DNA of 64,000 nucleotides, from positions 1,550,001 through 1,614,000 of the forward strand of contig NZ_CP072203.1 of the NCBI RefSeq assembly GCF_017654315.1, read 5' to 3'. Below the pieces are notes generated by a model. It worked only from the letters and a program-made list of their open reading frames with translations, was not told the origin of the DNA and ran no database searches. Each line of letters opens with the position of its first letter. Position 1 is the stretch's first letter. The position numbers and the translations under genes were made by a program. Of the stretch, positions 34,808 to 42,397 are shown in pieces. Source of the DNA: Gordonia polyisoprenivorans. GTDB lineage: Bacteria; Actinomycetota; Actinomycetes; Mycobacteriales; Mycobacteriaceae.

Positions 34808-34892
34808 CCGCGCGGCCGCGCGAGGCCGGCTGGCGCGCTCGCTGGTCGTCGGCCCTCGCATCGAGGGCGACGTTGAGATCGCCGAAAATCCC

Positions 34893-34906
34893 AGTACGCG
34901 CGTACT
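34893..34906. promoter_or_regulatory. 14-bp palindrome followed by a T-run in the aceA leader
   Basis: AGTACGCGCGTACT is a perfect palindrome and its last T begins a run TTTTTT that ends at 34911. It is either an operator or a weak terminator for the lipoprotein gene ending at 34730. The rest of 34731-35224 has no gene. Confidence 0.5.
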
Positions 34907-34941
34907 TTTTTATGAGATGGGCGCGACCTTCACACGCCGCC

Positions 34942-34960
34942 TTTTGCAGAATTTGCAAAA
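34942..34960. promoter_or_regulatory. RamB-like box upstream of aceA
   Basis: TTTTGCA-GAATT-TGCAAAA has two perfect 7-base arms and contains the TTTGCAAA core of the corynebacterial RamB motif. A related half site, TTCGCAAAA, lies at 35065-35073, and a short dyad GGTTG-N6-CAACC at 35033-35048. Confidence 0.7.
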
Positions 34961-35224
34961 CCGAGGGGAATCGTGGCCAGTGTTCACACCACAAACCTCA
35001 CTGGACCTGCGGCTTTGCCCTGTGGCACTCTTGGTTGCAGACACAACCGGATCGCTTCGGCGAGTTCGCAAAAGTGACGGCGGCCCGTGGGTCGCGGCCA
35101 TCGATTGCCTCACTCACCGAATCCGGGCGTCTGTCAGCAAGGGATTTCGGCTCTGGCTCCAGGCACGGGCCGCACCACCATCGGTCACGTCGGGCCGAGT
35201 AGTACAACGAAAGCGAAGTGGCTA

Positions 35225-36511
35225 ATGAGCAACGTCGGAAAGCCCCGTACCGCCGCGGAGATCCAGCAGGACTGGGACACCAACCCGCGCTGGAAGGGCA
35301 TCACCCGCGAATACACCGCCGAACAGGTCGTCGAGCTGCAGGGCTCGGTCGTCGAGGACCCCACCCTGGCCCGGCGTGGCGCCGAGATCCTCTGGGAGGG
35401 TGTCAACGGCGACAACTACATCAACGCGCTCGGTGCCCTCACCGGCAACATGGCCGTTCAGCAGGTGCGCGCCGGACTCAAGGCCATCTACCTCTCCGGC
35501 TGGCAGGTCGCCGGTGACGCGAACCTCTCCGGTCACACCTACCCCGACCAGTCGCTCTACCCGGCCAACTCGGTCCCGTCGGTCGTGCGTCGCATCAACA
35601 ACGCGCTGCTGCGCGCCGATGAGATCGCCAAGGTCGAGGGCGACACCTCCGTCGACAACTGGGTCGTGCCGATCGTCGCCGACGGCGAGGCAGGCTTCGG
35701 TGGCGCGCTCAACGTCTACGAGCTGCAGAAGGCCATGATCGCCGCGGGTGCCGCCGGTACCCACTGGGAGGATCAGCTCGCCTCGGAGAAGAAGTGCGGC
35801 CACCTCGGTGGCAAGGTGCTCATCCCCACCCAGCAGCACATCCGCACCCTGACCTCGGCTCGCCTGGCCGCCGACGTCGCCGGCGCGCCGACCGTCGTCA
35901 TCGCCCGTACCGATGCCGAGGCCGCCACCCTGATCACCTCCGACGTGGACGACCGCGACAAGCCGTTCCTCGACGGCACTCGCACCGCGGAAGGCTTCTA
36001 CGGCGTGAAGAAGGGCATCGAGCCCTGCATCGCCCGTGCCAAGGCCTACGCCCCGTACTCCGACCTGATCTGGATGGAGACCGGCAAGCCCGACCTGGAG
36101 CTGGCCCGCAAGTTCGCCGAGGCCGTCAAGAGCGAGTTCCCGGACCAGCTGCTGGCCTACAACTGCTCGCCGTCGTTCAACTGGAAGCAGCACCTCGACG
36201 ACGCGACCATCGCGAAGTTCCAGAACGAGCTCGGCGCAATGGGCTTCAAGTTCCAGTTCATCACGCTGGCCGGCTTCCACGCCCTCAACTACTCGATGTT
36301 CGATCTGGCCTACGGTTACGCCCGCAACCAGATGAGCGCCTATGTCGAGCTGCAGGAGCGCGAGTTCGCCGCCGAGGAGCGCGGTTACACCGCCACCAAG
36401 CATCAGCGTGAGGTCGGCGCCGGCTACTTCGACAAGATCGCCACCACCGTCGATCCCAACACCTCGACCGCAGCCCTCAAGGGCTCGACCGAGGAAGGTC
36501 AGTTCCACTAG
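35225..36511 (+). CDS. aceA: Isocitrate lyase
   Basis: 428 residues, the same length as M. tuberculosis Icl1. Cleaves isocitrate to succinate and glyoxylate in the glyoxylate shunt, needed for growth on acetate and fatty acids. Signature KKCGHLGGK at residues 189-197 with catalytic Cys191. Also [38 protein letters not shown] and [15 protein letters not shown] 35225 follows a weak AAAGCGAA site. Codon usage is strongly biased to C-ending codons, as expected for high expression. The long upstream region carries CRP-like and RamB-like sites. Confidence 0.97.
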   Translation: MSNVGKPRTAAEIQQDWDTNPRWKGITREYTAEQVVELQGSVVEDPTLARRGAEILWEGVNGDNYINALGALTGNMAVQQVRAGLKAIYLSGWQVAGDANLSGHTYPDQSLYPANSVPSVVRRINNALLRADEIAKVEGDTSVDNWVVPIVADGEAGFGGALNVYELQKAMIAAGAAGTHWEDQLASEKKCGHLGGKVLIPTQQHIRTLTSARLAADVAGAPTVVIARTDAEAATLITSDVDDRDKPFLDGTRTAEGFYGVKKGIEPCIARAKAYAPYSDLIWMETGKPDLELARKFAEAVKSEFPDQLLAYNCSPSFNWKQHLDDATIAKFQNELGAMGFKFQFITLAGFHALNYSMFDLAYGYARNQMSAYVELQEREFAAEERGYTATKHQREVGAGYFDKIATTVDPNTSTAALKGSTEEGQFH

Positions 36512-36541
36512 GACTCGACTGTCCGCGATTGTGCGTACCAG

Positions 36542-36577
36542 ACAGGCGGCCCGCGACTCACGTTGCGGGCCGCCTGT
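36542..36577 (+). terminator. Terminator of aceA
   Basis: ACAGGCGGCCCGC (36542-36554) pairs perfectly with GCGGGCCGCCTGT (36565-36577) around a 10-base loop, 30 bases after the aceA stop. It uncouples aceA from fadB2. Confidence 0.85.
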
Positions 36578-36695
36578 TCCTGTACGGACGGGGTGTGGTC
36601 GCCCGCCCAGGAGTCACGGGCCGTCGCCGAAGTTCGTTGTCGTGTAACGACATCGAGTGCTGGGTTCTTATCGATCTGTCGCTAGGAGTGCTGCA

Positions 36696-37580
36696 ATGTC
36701 CGGTGAGATCATCTCGCGCGTGGGTGTCGTCGGCGCGGGACAGATGGGTGCCGGGATCGCCGAGGTGTGCGCCCGTGCCAACGCCGACGTCCTGGTCTAC
36801 GAGGCGACTCGGGAACTGACCAGTGCCGGGCGGTCGCGCATCCTGCGCTCCCTCGACCGCGGTGTGTCGAGCGGCAAGCTCACCGAGCGCGAACGTGAAC
36901 AAGCTTCGTACCGACTACGGTTCACCTCCGATCTCGGGGATTTCGCCGATCGGCAGATCGTGTGCGAGGCGATCGTCGAGGACGAACTGGTCAAGACCCA
37001 GGTCTTCGCGCAACTCGACAAGGTCGTCACCGATCCCGATGCGGTGCTCGCCTCCAATACGTCGTCGATCCCGATCATGAAGCTGGGCATGGCAACCCAC
37101 TGCGCCGGACGGGTGATCGGCATGCACTTCTTCAACCCGGTGCCGGTACTGCCGCTCGTCGAACTGGTCACCACATTGGAGACCGCGACCGAGGTGAGCG
37201 AGCGCGCCGAGACCTTTGCCCACGACGTGTTGGGCAAACAGGTGATCCGATCGGCCGATCGCTCCGGGTTCGTCGTCAATGCGCTGCTCGTGCCGTATCT
37301 GTTGTCGGCGATCCGGATGGTCGACACCGGTTTCGCGACAGTGGAAGACATCGACAAGGGCATGGTGCTCGGTTGTGCGCACCCGATGGGGCCGATGCGG
37401 CTGGCCGACCTCGTCGGCCTCGATACCGTCAAGGCGATCGCCGATTCGATGTACGACGAGTTCAAGGAACCGCTCTACGCGCCGCCACCGCTGTTGTTGC
37501 GCATGGTCGAGGCAGGTCGGATCGGCAAGAAGGCCGGGCGTGGTTTCTACTCCTACCCCGAAGGAATCGCCGACGCGTAG
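36696..37580 (+). CDS. fadB2: 3-hydroxybutyryl-CoA dehydrogenase
   Basis: 294 residues from ATG 36696 (AGGAG at 36684-36688). NAD-binding VGVVGAGQMGAGIAEVCARANADVLVYE at the N-terminus, a catalytic-site segment GMHFFNPVPVLPLVELV (His in the catalytic His-Glu pair), NTSSIPIMKLG, and the C-terminal dimer domain DIDKGMVLGCAHPMGPMRLADLVGLD. Acts in butyrate and fatty acid metabolism. Order aceA-fadB2 matches Rv0467-Rv0468. Confidence 0.95.
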   Translation: MSGEIISRVGVVGAGQMGAGIAEVCARANADVLVYEATRELTSAGRSRILRSLDRGVSSGKLTEREREQASYRLRFTSDLGDFADRQIVCEAIVEDELVKTQVFAQLDKVVTDPDAVLASNTSSIPIMKLGMATHCAGRVIGMHFFNPVPVLPLVELVTTLETATEVSERAETFAHDVLGKQVIRSADRSGFVVNALLVPYLLSAIRMVDTGFATVEDIDKGMVLGCAHPMGPMRLADLVGLDTVKAIADSMYDEFKEPLYAPPPLLLRMVEAGRIGKKAGRGFYSYPEGIADA

Positions 37581-37621
37581 CGCTGCGGGCGTCGTTTGCT
37601 ATGACCGTGCTAACAAAGCGC

Positions 37622-37649
37622 TTGCAATTGCTAGCGAAGCGTGGATACT
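37622..37649 (+). promoter_or_regulatory. Promoter of hbhA1 with possible operator
   Basis: TTGCAA (37622-37627) and GATACT (37644-37649), 16 bases apart. GTGCTAAC lies at 37607-37614 and TTGCTAGC inside the spacer at 37628-37635. The promoter of the XRE/hbhA2 operon at 48251-48279 has matching parts. The remaining 37650-37778 is an untranslated leader of about 120 bases with AAGGAGG right before the hbhA1 start. Confidence 0.6.
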
Positions 37650-37778
37650 GGTAGATGGAAGCGCCGCAACACCGACGATCTCGACCAGCTTTCACCGTCC
37701 CGACGATCATTCATTGATCTCGAGAATCGACATTCGTTGCGCTGCTGAACTTCTGACAACCCCACCAAGGAGGCCGCA

Positions 37779-38552
37779 ATGAGCACCGCCGAACGAACAC
37801 TGGCAAACCCCTTCTATGCAGTCGTCGGCGCGGGCGATCTGGCCATCGCGCAGGTGACCGACGCCGTCGCGCAGCTGCGCGAGCGGACCGAAACCGCCAC
37901 CGAGACCGCGAGCACCCGCTTCGAGGAGACCAAGAGCCGGCTGAACAACCTGCCCGACGAGGTCCCGAGTATCGATGAGCTGCGTGCCAAGCTGAATCCC
38001 GAAGAGCTGCGCAAGGTCGCCGAGCCCTACGTCGAGCTGGCCACCAGCTTCTACAACTCGCTCGCCGAGCGCGGCGAGGAGACCCTCGAGCGCCTGCGTC
38101 AGCAGCCGCTGGTCCAGGAGGGTCTGACCCGCGCCGAGAAGACCTACAACGACGCCGTCGATCTCACCGAGGATGCCCTCGGGGTCGTGTCGACCCAGAC
38201 CCGCTCGGTCGGCGAGCAGGCCGCCAAGATCGCCGGTCTGGTCGGAGCCCGCGTCGGTGAGGCAGGCGACGCGCTCGACGACGCCGCCGATGCCATCGGC
38301 GACAAGGTCGACGAGGCTGCACTCGAGGCCGGCGAGAAGCTCGACGAGGCCGCCGAGGCTCTCACCGAGGCCGGCGAGACCGTCAAGGCGCAGGCCGCGA
38401 CCGCCGCATCCAAGATCGACGGGGCCGCGGGCACCGTGGAGGGCAAGGCGCGCACCGCCAACGACTCGCCCGCCAAGAAGATCGCCGCCGCCAAGAAGGC
38501 TCCGGCGAAGAAGGCCCCGGCCAAGAAGGCTCCCGGCCGGGCGACCAGCTGA
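37779..38552 (+). CDS. Heparin-binding hemagglutinin-like protein (HbhA, copy 1)
   Basis: 257 residues. HbhA is a surface adhesin binding sulfated glycans through a Lys/Ala-rich tail, and also affects cell aggregation and division. Seen: a conserved N-terminus (NPFYAVVGAGDLAIAQVTDAVAQL), a long helical coiled-coil region to about residue 225, with Glu/Asp-Ala repeats (GDALDDAADAIGDKVDEAALEAGEKLDEAAEAL), and a short tail KKIAAAKKAPAKKAPAKKAPG. No signal peptide, as usual. AAGGAGG upstream. The paralogue at 48892 has a much longer tail and sits in the syntenic Rv0474-Rv0476 context. Confidence 0.85.
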   Translation: MSTAERTLANPFYAVVGAGDLAIAQVTDAVAQLRERTETATETASTRFEETKSRLNNLPDEVPSIDELRAKLNPEELRKVAEPYVELATSFYNSLAERGEETLERLRQQPLVQEGLTRAEKTYNDAVDLTEDALGVVSTQTRSVGEQAAKIAGLVGARVGEAGDALDDAADAIGDKVDEAALEAGEKLDEAAEALTEAGETVKAQAATAASKIDGAAGTVEGKARTANDSPAKKIAAAKKAPAKKAPAKKAPGRATS

Positions 38553-38578
38553 GCTGATCCGGACTGAACCGAATTCTC

Positions 38579-38612
38579 AACGACCCCTACGGCTTCGGCC
38601 GTGGGGGTCGTT
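38579..38612. terminator. Bidirectional terminator with TTCG tetraloop
   Basis: A 15-bp stem, one G-T pair included, with arms AACGACCCCTACGGC (38579-38593) and GCCGTGGGGGTCGTT (38598-38612), closed by TTCG. It overlaps the stop of the convergent XRE-cupin gene and follows hbhA1 by 26 bases. Confidence 0.85.
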
Positions 38613-39168
38613 GTCTGTCGGGTGGTCGTGTATCGGGGGTGTCGGGCGGCTCGGGCGAGTCGATGGTCAGCACCGCCAGCGCGCCGTCGTCGCTTCGGTA
38701 GCTGTGGTCGGAATCGGACACCCACTGCAGGGAGCGGCCTGGGCCGGCGGTCTTCTCGGCTCCGAGCGGGCCGGCGGTGACGTGCCCGCGTACCACCCGG
38801 ACGTGTTCGACGACGCCGGGTCCGTGGGCGGGGGAGATCGTGGTGCCGCCCGGATGAACCGCGAGCCAGAACACCTCGGTGGTGGCACCGCCGGGATGGT
38901 GTTCGACGTGCAGGAGTCGCGCCGAGAGGTGCGGGCCCGAGCCCTCGGTGCCCGAGTCCTCGCCGAGTAACGCGGTCAGCGGTACCCCGAGCGGGCCGGC
39001 GACGGCGTAGAGAGTGTCGAGAGTCGGGTTGCGCCTGCCGGATTCGAGTTCGGACAGCGATCCCTTGCCGATGCCGGCGGCGCGGGCGAGTGCCGACAGA
39101 CTCATGCCGCGCCCCTCGCGGGCCGCGGTGATACGCGCACCGACCGCAGATCTCCCCGGGTGTTCCAT
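38587..39168 (-). CDS. XRE regulator with cupin domain
   Basis: 193 residues from ATG 39168. HTH at residues ~8-62 (ARITAAREGRGMSLSALARAAGIGKGSLSELESGRRNPTLDTLYAVAGPLGVPL), then a small beta-barrel cupin of 90 residues (TTEVFWLAVHPGGTTISPAHGPGVVEHVRVVRGHV). Such proteins usually repress a neighbouring gene and sense a small metabolite with the cupin. Divergent from benE with 29 bases between, so it almost certainly controls benE and itself. Confidence 0.9.
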   Translation of the reverse strand: MEHPGRSAVGARITAAREGRGMSLSALARAAGIGKGSLSELESGRRNPTLDTLYAVAGPLGVPLTALLGEDSGTEGSGPHLSARLLHVEHHPGGATTEVFWLAVHPGGTTISPAHGPGVVEHVRVVRGHVTAGPLGAEKTAGPGRSLQWVSDSDHSYRSDDGALAVLTIDSPEPPDTPDTRPPDRQRPPRPKP

Positions 39169-39191
39169 AAACAGAACGATAGCGTTATGGT
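39166..39191. promoter_or_regulatory. Operator over two divergent leaderless promoters
   Basis: Outer arms CCATAA (39165-39170) and TTATGG (39185-39190), inner arms AACG and CGTT. Minus-strand -10 TATCGT (39176-39181) ends 7 bases before ATG 39168. Plus-strand -10 TATGGT (39186-39191) ends 6 bases before ATG 39198. Both boxes lie in the dyad. Confidence 0.6.
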
Positions 39192-39197
39192 GGCCCG

Positions 39198-40436
39198 ATG
39201 ACCACCTCTCCGGCATCGTCGATCAGTGAGCCGATCACCGCGGGAATCATCACCGCGCTTGTCGGCTTCACGTCGTCGTTCGTCGTGGTGGTCGCCGGGT
39301 TGTGTGCGGTCGGCGCCGATCCCGGGCAGGCGGCGTCGGGTCTGCTCGCGCTCACCGTGACCTTCGCGGTCGGGATCATCGTTTTGTGCGTGGCCACGCG
39401 GAAGCCGATCACCCTGGCCTGGTCGACTCCGGGAGCGGCGATGCTGGTGGCCGCGGGCGCGGACTATCACGCCGGCTGGCGGGCTGCGGTCGGGGCTTTC
39501 CTCGTCGTCGGAATCCTGATCCTGGCGACGGGGCTGATCCCGGCTCTGGGTGATCTGATCGGCCGGATACCGACTCCGATCGCGCAGGCGATGCTGGCCG
39601 GCGTCCTGTTGACGCTGTGTCTGGCACCCATGAAATCGCTTGCAGCGCAGCCGCTGCTGACCCTGCCGATTCTCGCCGTGTGGCTCATCGCGACTCGATG
39701 GCTGACCCGCTGGGCGTTGCCTCTGGCCTTGGTGACCGCCCTCGTCGTCATCGGCATCTACGTCGCGGTGCACGGTGTCGGCGCGGGTGTGACGACGCAG
39801 TGGTGGCCGCAAATCGCCTGGACCACTCCGAGATTCGATGTGTCGGCGATCGTCGGGTTGGCCATCCCGCTCTACGTGGTGACGATGGCGTCACAGAATG
39901 TTCCCGGCGTGGCGGTGTTGAAGTCGTTCGGATATGACACCCCTTGGCGTCCTGCGATGTTCGTGACCGGGATCGGTACGGTATTCGGCGCACCGTTCGG
40001 TGGGCATGCCATCAACCTGGCCGCCTTGTCGGCGGCGCTGGCCGCGGGCGAGGAGGCGGGCGCCGACCGAACCCGGCGATGGATCGCCGGGGTGTCCGGC
40101 GGCATCAGCTATCTGGTGCTCGCGGTGGCTTCCGGAGCGCTGGTCACCATCACCGCGATTGCGCCGCAGGGGTTGCTGGAGTCGGTGGCCGGGCTCGCAT
40201 TGCTGGCAACGTTCGCCAACGCTTTACTTGGTGCGTTCACCCACAAAGAATTTCGGATCGCATCGGGTCTGACGTTCGTCACCGCTGCCGCCGGCGTGAC
40301 GTTCTGGGGGATCAGCGGCGCCTTCTGGGCCATCGTCGTCGGGCTCGTGTCCCACGGTGTGCTGCGTCGTCGAGGGCCAGTGTCCGGACCCGACGGGCAT
40401 CGCGGAGTTGAGGATCGGCAGCGTAGCGCTCAGTGA
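39198..40436 (+). CDS. benE: BenE-type benzoate/H+ symporter
   Basis: 412 residues, about twelve membrane segments. Conserved BenE blocks: ISEPITAGIITALVGFTSSFVVV, ATRKPITLAWSTPGAAMLVAAG, IPTPIAQAMLAGVLLTLCLAP, PLYVVTMASQNVPGVAVLKSFGY and GTVFGAPFGGHAINLAALSAAL. Likely imports benzoate or another aromatic acid. No aromatic degradation genes are adjacent. Controlled, probably, by the divergent XRE-cupin regulator. Confidence 0.88.
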   Translation: MTTSPASSISEPITAGIITALVGFTSSFVVVVAGLCAVGADPGQAASGLLALTVTFAVGIIVLCVATRKPITLAWSTPGAAMLVAAGADYHAGWRAAVGAFLVVGILILATGLIPALGDLIGRIPTPIAQAMLAGVLLTLCLAPMKSLAAQPLLTLPILAVWLIATRWLTRWALPLALVTALVVIGIYVAVHGVGAGVTTQWWPQIAWTTPRFDVSAIVGLAIPLYVVTMASQNVPGVAVLKSFGYDTPWRPAMFVTGIGTVFGAPFGGHAINLAALSAALAAGEEAGADRTRRWIAGVSGGISYLVLAVASGALVTITAIAPQGLLESVAGLALLATFANALLGAFTHKEFRIASGLTFVTAAAGVTFWGISGAFWAIVVGLVSHGVLRRRGPVSGPDGHRGVEDRQRSAQ

Positions 40437-40508
40437 CTTGTGAGCCTGGCTTCTCTGTGCCGTTTGATATCCGGGCGACTGCTGTCCGAATGCAGCAGCG
40501 GCGCAGGC

Positions 40509-40656
40509 GGTCTTGAGGCTCGCCGCACGCGGCTCGCACCTCGACCAGCGGGGGATTGTGCAGGCCATCGAAGGATGCTCCGCCCTTCCCACCCGACGGT
40601 CCATCCCATCCAGATGGTCGAGGTGCCGAGGAGCGCCAGCGACGAGCCTCGAGACC
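40509..40656. repeat. Palindromic repeats flanking 13E12 element 2, 3' side
   Basis: 40509-40546 (core GCCGCACGCGGC) and 40616-40656 in the opposite sense. This matches the arrangement at 12296-12428 and the region 40437-40796 holds no gene. Confidence 0.8.
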
Positions 40657-40751
40657 CCTTGTGCCGAAGGGGTTTCCCGGCCACGGCAGCTCTAACGCCT
40701 CGACCATCGGGTGGGGTTGTCACTATGGAGTTCTCAAACAACAGATGCGGT

Positions 40752-40766
40752 CCCGGCGATGCCGGG
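40752..40766 (-). terminator. Conserved hairpin after DUF222 element 2
   Basis: CCCGGC-GAT-GCCGGG, about 30 bases beyond the stop at 40797. The loop differs from those of copies 1 and 3 but the stem is the same. Confidence 0.55.
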
Positions 40767-41039
40767 TGCAGGATTCAGGTAGTGGGGCAGGGTAGGTCAG
40801 GCTGCGGCGTCGTCGAGTCGCATGGTTCTGCGGTGATAGGACGGCACGGGTCGTCGTTTCGGATCGACGCTGGCGGGTGGGATCAGCCAGGGGTGTCGGT
40901 CGAAGCCCATGATGATGTCCCAGCCGTGGTGATGCACATCGTCGTGGCAGCTGGTGCACAGCAGGCAGCCGTTGTCGAGGTCGGTGGGACCGCCATCACT
41001 CCAGTGGGCGAGGTGGTGTGCTTGGCAGCGTCCGGCGTG

Positions 41040-41042
41040 TGC
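41040..41042. repeat. 3-bp target duplication TGC, left copy
   Basis: TGC at 41040-41042 and again at 42395-42397 next to the IS. The uninterrupted copy 1 has one TGC here (GTG-TGC-TCCGC), which proves the insertion point. Confidence 0.85.
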
Positions 41043-41072
41043 TGAATCGCTCCGGGTTTGGTGCACACCTGG

Positions 41073-42032
41073 TTACTGGTGTGTCTCCACGGGTGTGGCG
41101 ACAACTTGAGTGTAGTAGTTCCTTTCGGCTTCTATCGGTGGGATCCGTCCGAGACGGTGCATCAGTCGACGGGTGTTGTACCAGTGGACCCACCGGGCGG
41201 TGAGGTGCTCGACGTCGCCAACCCGACGTAATGGGCCGGTCCGAAACGGCGAATCCTCGCGTACCGCTTCGGTTTTGTACAACCCGATCGTCGTTTCGGC
41301 TAACGCATTGTCATAGGCGTCGCCGACGGTGCCGATCGAGGCGAGGAGCCCCGATAACTCGAGAGTCTCCCCACACCGCACGGACGTGTATTGCGACCCG
41401 GCATCCGAGTGATGAATAGTGTTGCCCAACATCGGATTGCCCTCCTCCTCTCGCAGGTTGGCGGCGTGGCGGATCGCGGTCCGCACGAACCTGTCGGTCT
41501 TCGAGCGCGAGCATTCCCAGCCGACGATCCGGCCGGCGAACGCATCGATCACGAACGCCGTATACGCGAAGGAACCATCCGCCAGCGGCACATAGGTGAA
41601 GTCGGCCACCACCAGAACGTTCGGTGCGGGTACCGCGAATTGGCGTTTGACCAGATCCGCAGCCCGCGCCGCAGCCGGGTCAGCAACCGTAGTGCGAACC
41701 TTCCTGCGTCTGGTCACCCCGCGCCAGCCGTTGGCGCGCATCAGTCGCTCCACTGTGCACCGGGCCACTTCGATACCCTCACGGCGCAGGTGAGCCCACA
41801 TCTTCACCGCCCCGTACAGCGACTCTGGTGTGCGCTCACCGTCCGCGTCAGGCTCGTAGTAGCCGGCCAGCACCTCGGTGATCGTGATGTCCCACAACGC
41901 CCGCTTCGACAGCGGCCGTGAGCGCCACGCATAGTAGGTTCTCGGGGAGATCGGTGCACCGTGCTCGGTGAGCACACGACAGATCTGAGCGACCCCGAAC
42001 CGAGCACAATGCTCGGCGATGAACGCGCACAC
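41073..42032 (-). CDS. IS3-family transposase OrfB (DDE integrase)
   Basis: About 319 residues from GTG 42032, which overlaps the orfA stop by one base (TAGTG). The frame extends upstream to 42263 and is normally entered by -1 slippage in orfA. Integrase core: the first Asp in VLVVADFTYVPLADG, the second in TIHHSDAGSQYTSVR, and the Glu in YDNALAETTIGLYKTE. An HTH_21-like start is present (IAEHCARFGVAQICRVLTEHGAPISPRTYYAW). Confidence 0.92.
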   Translation of the reverse strand: MCAFIAEHCARFGVAQICRVLTEHGAPISPRTYYAWRSRPLSKRALWDITITEVLAGYYEPDADGERTPESLYGAVKMWAHLRREGIEVARCTVERLMRANGWRGVTRRRKVRTTVADPAAARAADLVKRQFAVPAPNVLVVADFTYVPLADGSFAYTAFVIDAFAGRIVGWECSRSKTDRFVRTAIRHAANLREEEGNPMLGNTIHHSDAGSQYTSVRCGETLELSGLLASIGTVGDAYDNALAETTIGLYKTEAVREDSPFRTGPLRRVGDVEHLTARWVHWYNTRRLMHRLGRIPPIEAERNYYTQVVATPVETHQ

Positions 42033-42343
42033 TACCGATGTCGCGGGTCGCTCTCCCGCGCGAAGAAAGACGTTGCCGCTTTGAGGATTTCGACTGTCTC
42101 CTCCAGCTCGGACACCTTGCGTTTGAGCGCCCGCACCTCCGCAGCCTCTTCCCGAGTCACCCCCGGCTTGTCCCCGGAATCGATCTCGTGTTGACGGACC
42201 CACTTCCGCAACGTCTCCGAGGTGATCTTCAACCGCTTTGCGGTCGCGGTGATCGCCGCCCACTCACTCGGATACTCCCCGCGATGCTCAACGACCAACC
42301 GCACAGCCTTGGCCCGCGTCGCCTCGTCGTACTTCTTCGGCAT
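42032..42343 (-). CDS. IS3-family transposase OrfA (HTH protein)
   Basis: 103 residues. HTH_Tnp_1 domain (KYDEATRAKAVRLVVEHRGEYPSEWAAITATAKRLKITSETLRKWVRQ) followed by a leucine-zipper-like coil (REEAAEVRALKRKVSELEETVEILKAATSFFARE). The TTTCTTC stretch at about 42058-42066 is the probable slippery site for the OrfAB fusion. Confidence 0.9.
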   Translation of the reverse strand: MPKKYDEATRAKAVRLVVEHRGEYPSEWAAITATAKRLKITSETLRKWVRQHEIDSGDKPGVTREEAAEVRALKRKVSELEETVEILKAATSFFARESDPRHR

Positions 42344-42394
42344 GATGCCAACCTTCCCTCACAAAGAGGTGTGCACCAAACCCGGGGATGTTCA

Positions 42395-42397
42395 TGC
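42395..42397. repeat. 3-bp target duplication TGC, right copy
   Basis: Right-hand copy of the duplication described at 41040-41042. Confidence 0.85.

Larger units (their letters stand above)
41043..42394 (-). mobile_element. Complete IS3-family insertion sequence, 1352 bp
   Basis: The ends are 28-bp inverted repeats with four mismatches: both start TGAA and share CCGGGTTTGGTGCACACCT as their inner part (left 41043-41070, right 42367-42394). TG...CA ends, a 3-bp target duplication and overlapping orfA/orfB with a DDE transposase identify the IS3 family. Inserted in the second DUF222 gene. Both ends and both frames are intact, so it may still be active. Confidence 0.93.

Noticed and set aside
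34893..34911. Small RNA gene with its own terminator
   Set aside because: Palindrome and T-run alone do not show a transcript; no clear promoter was found just upstream.
35222..36508. 428-residue minus-strand frame antisense to aceA
   Set aside because: An exact shadow of isocitrate lyase; the codon bias of aceA keeps the opposite frame open.
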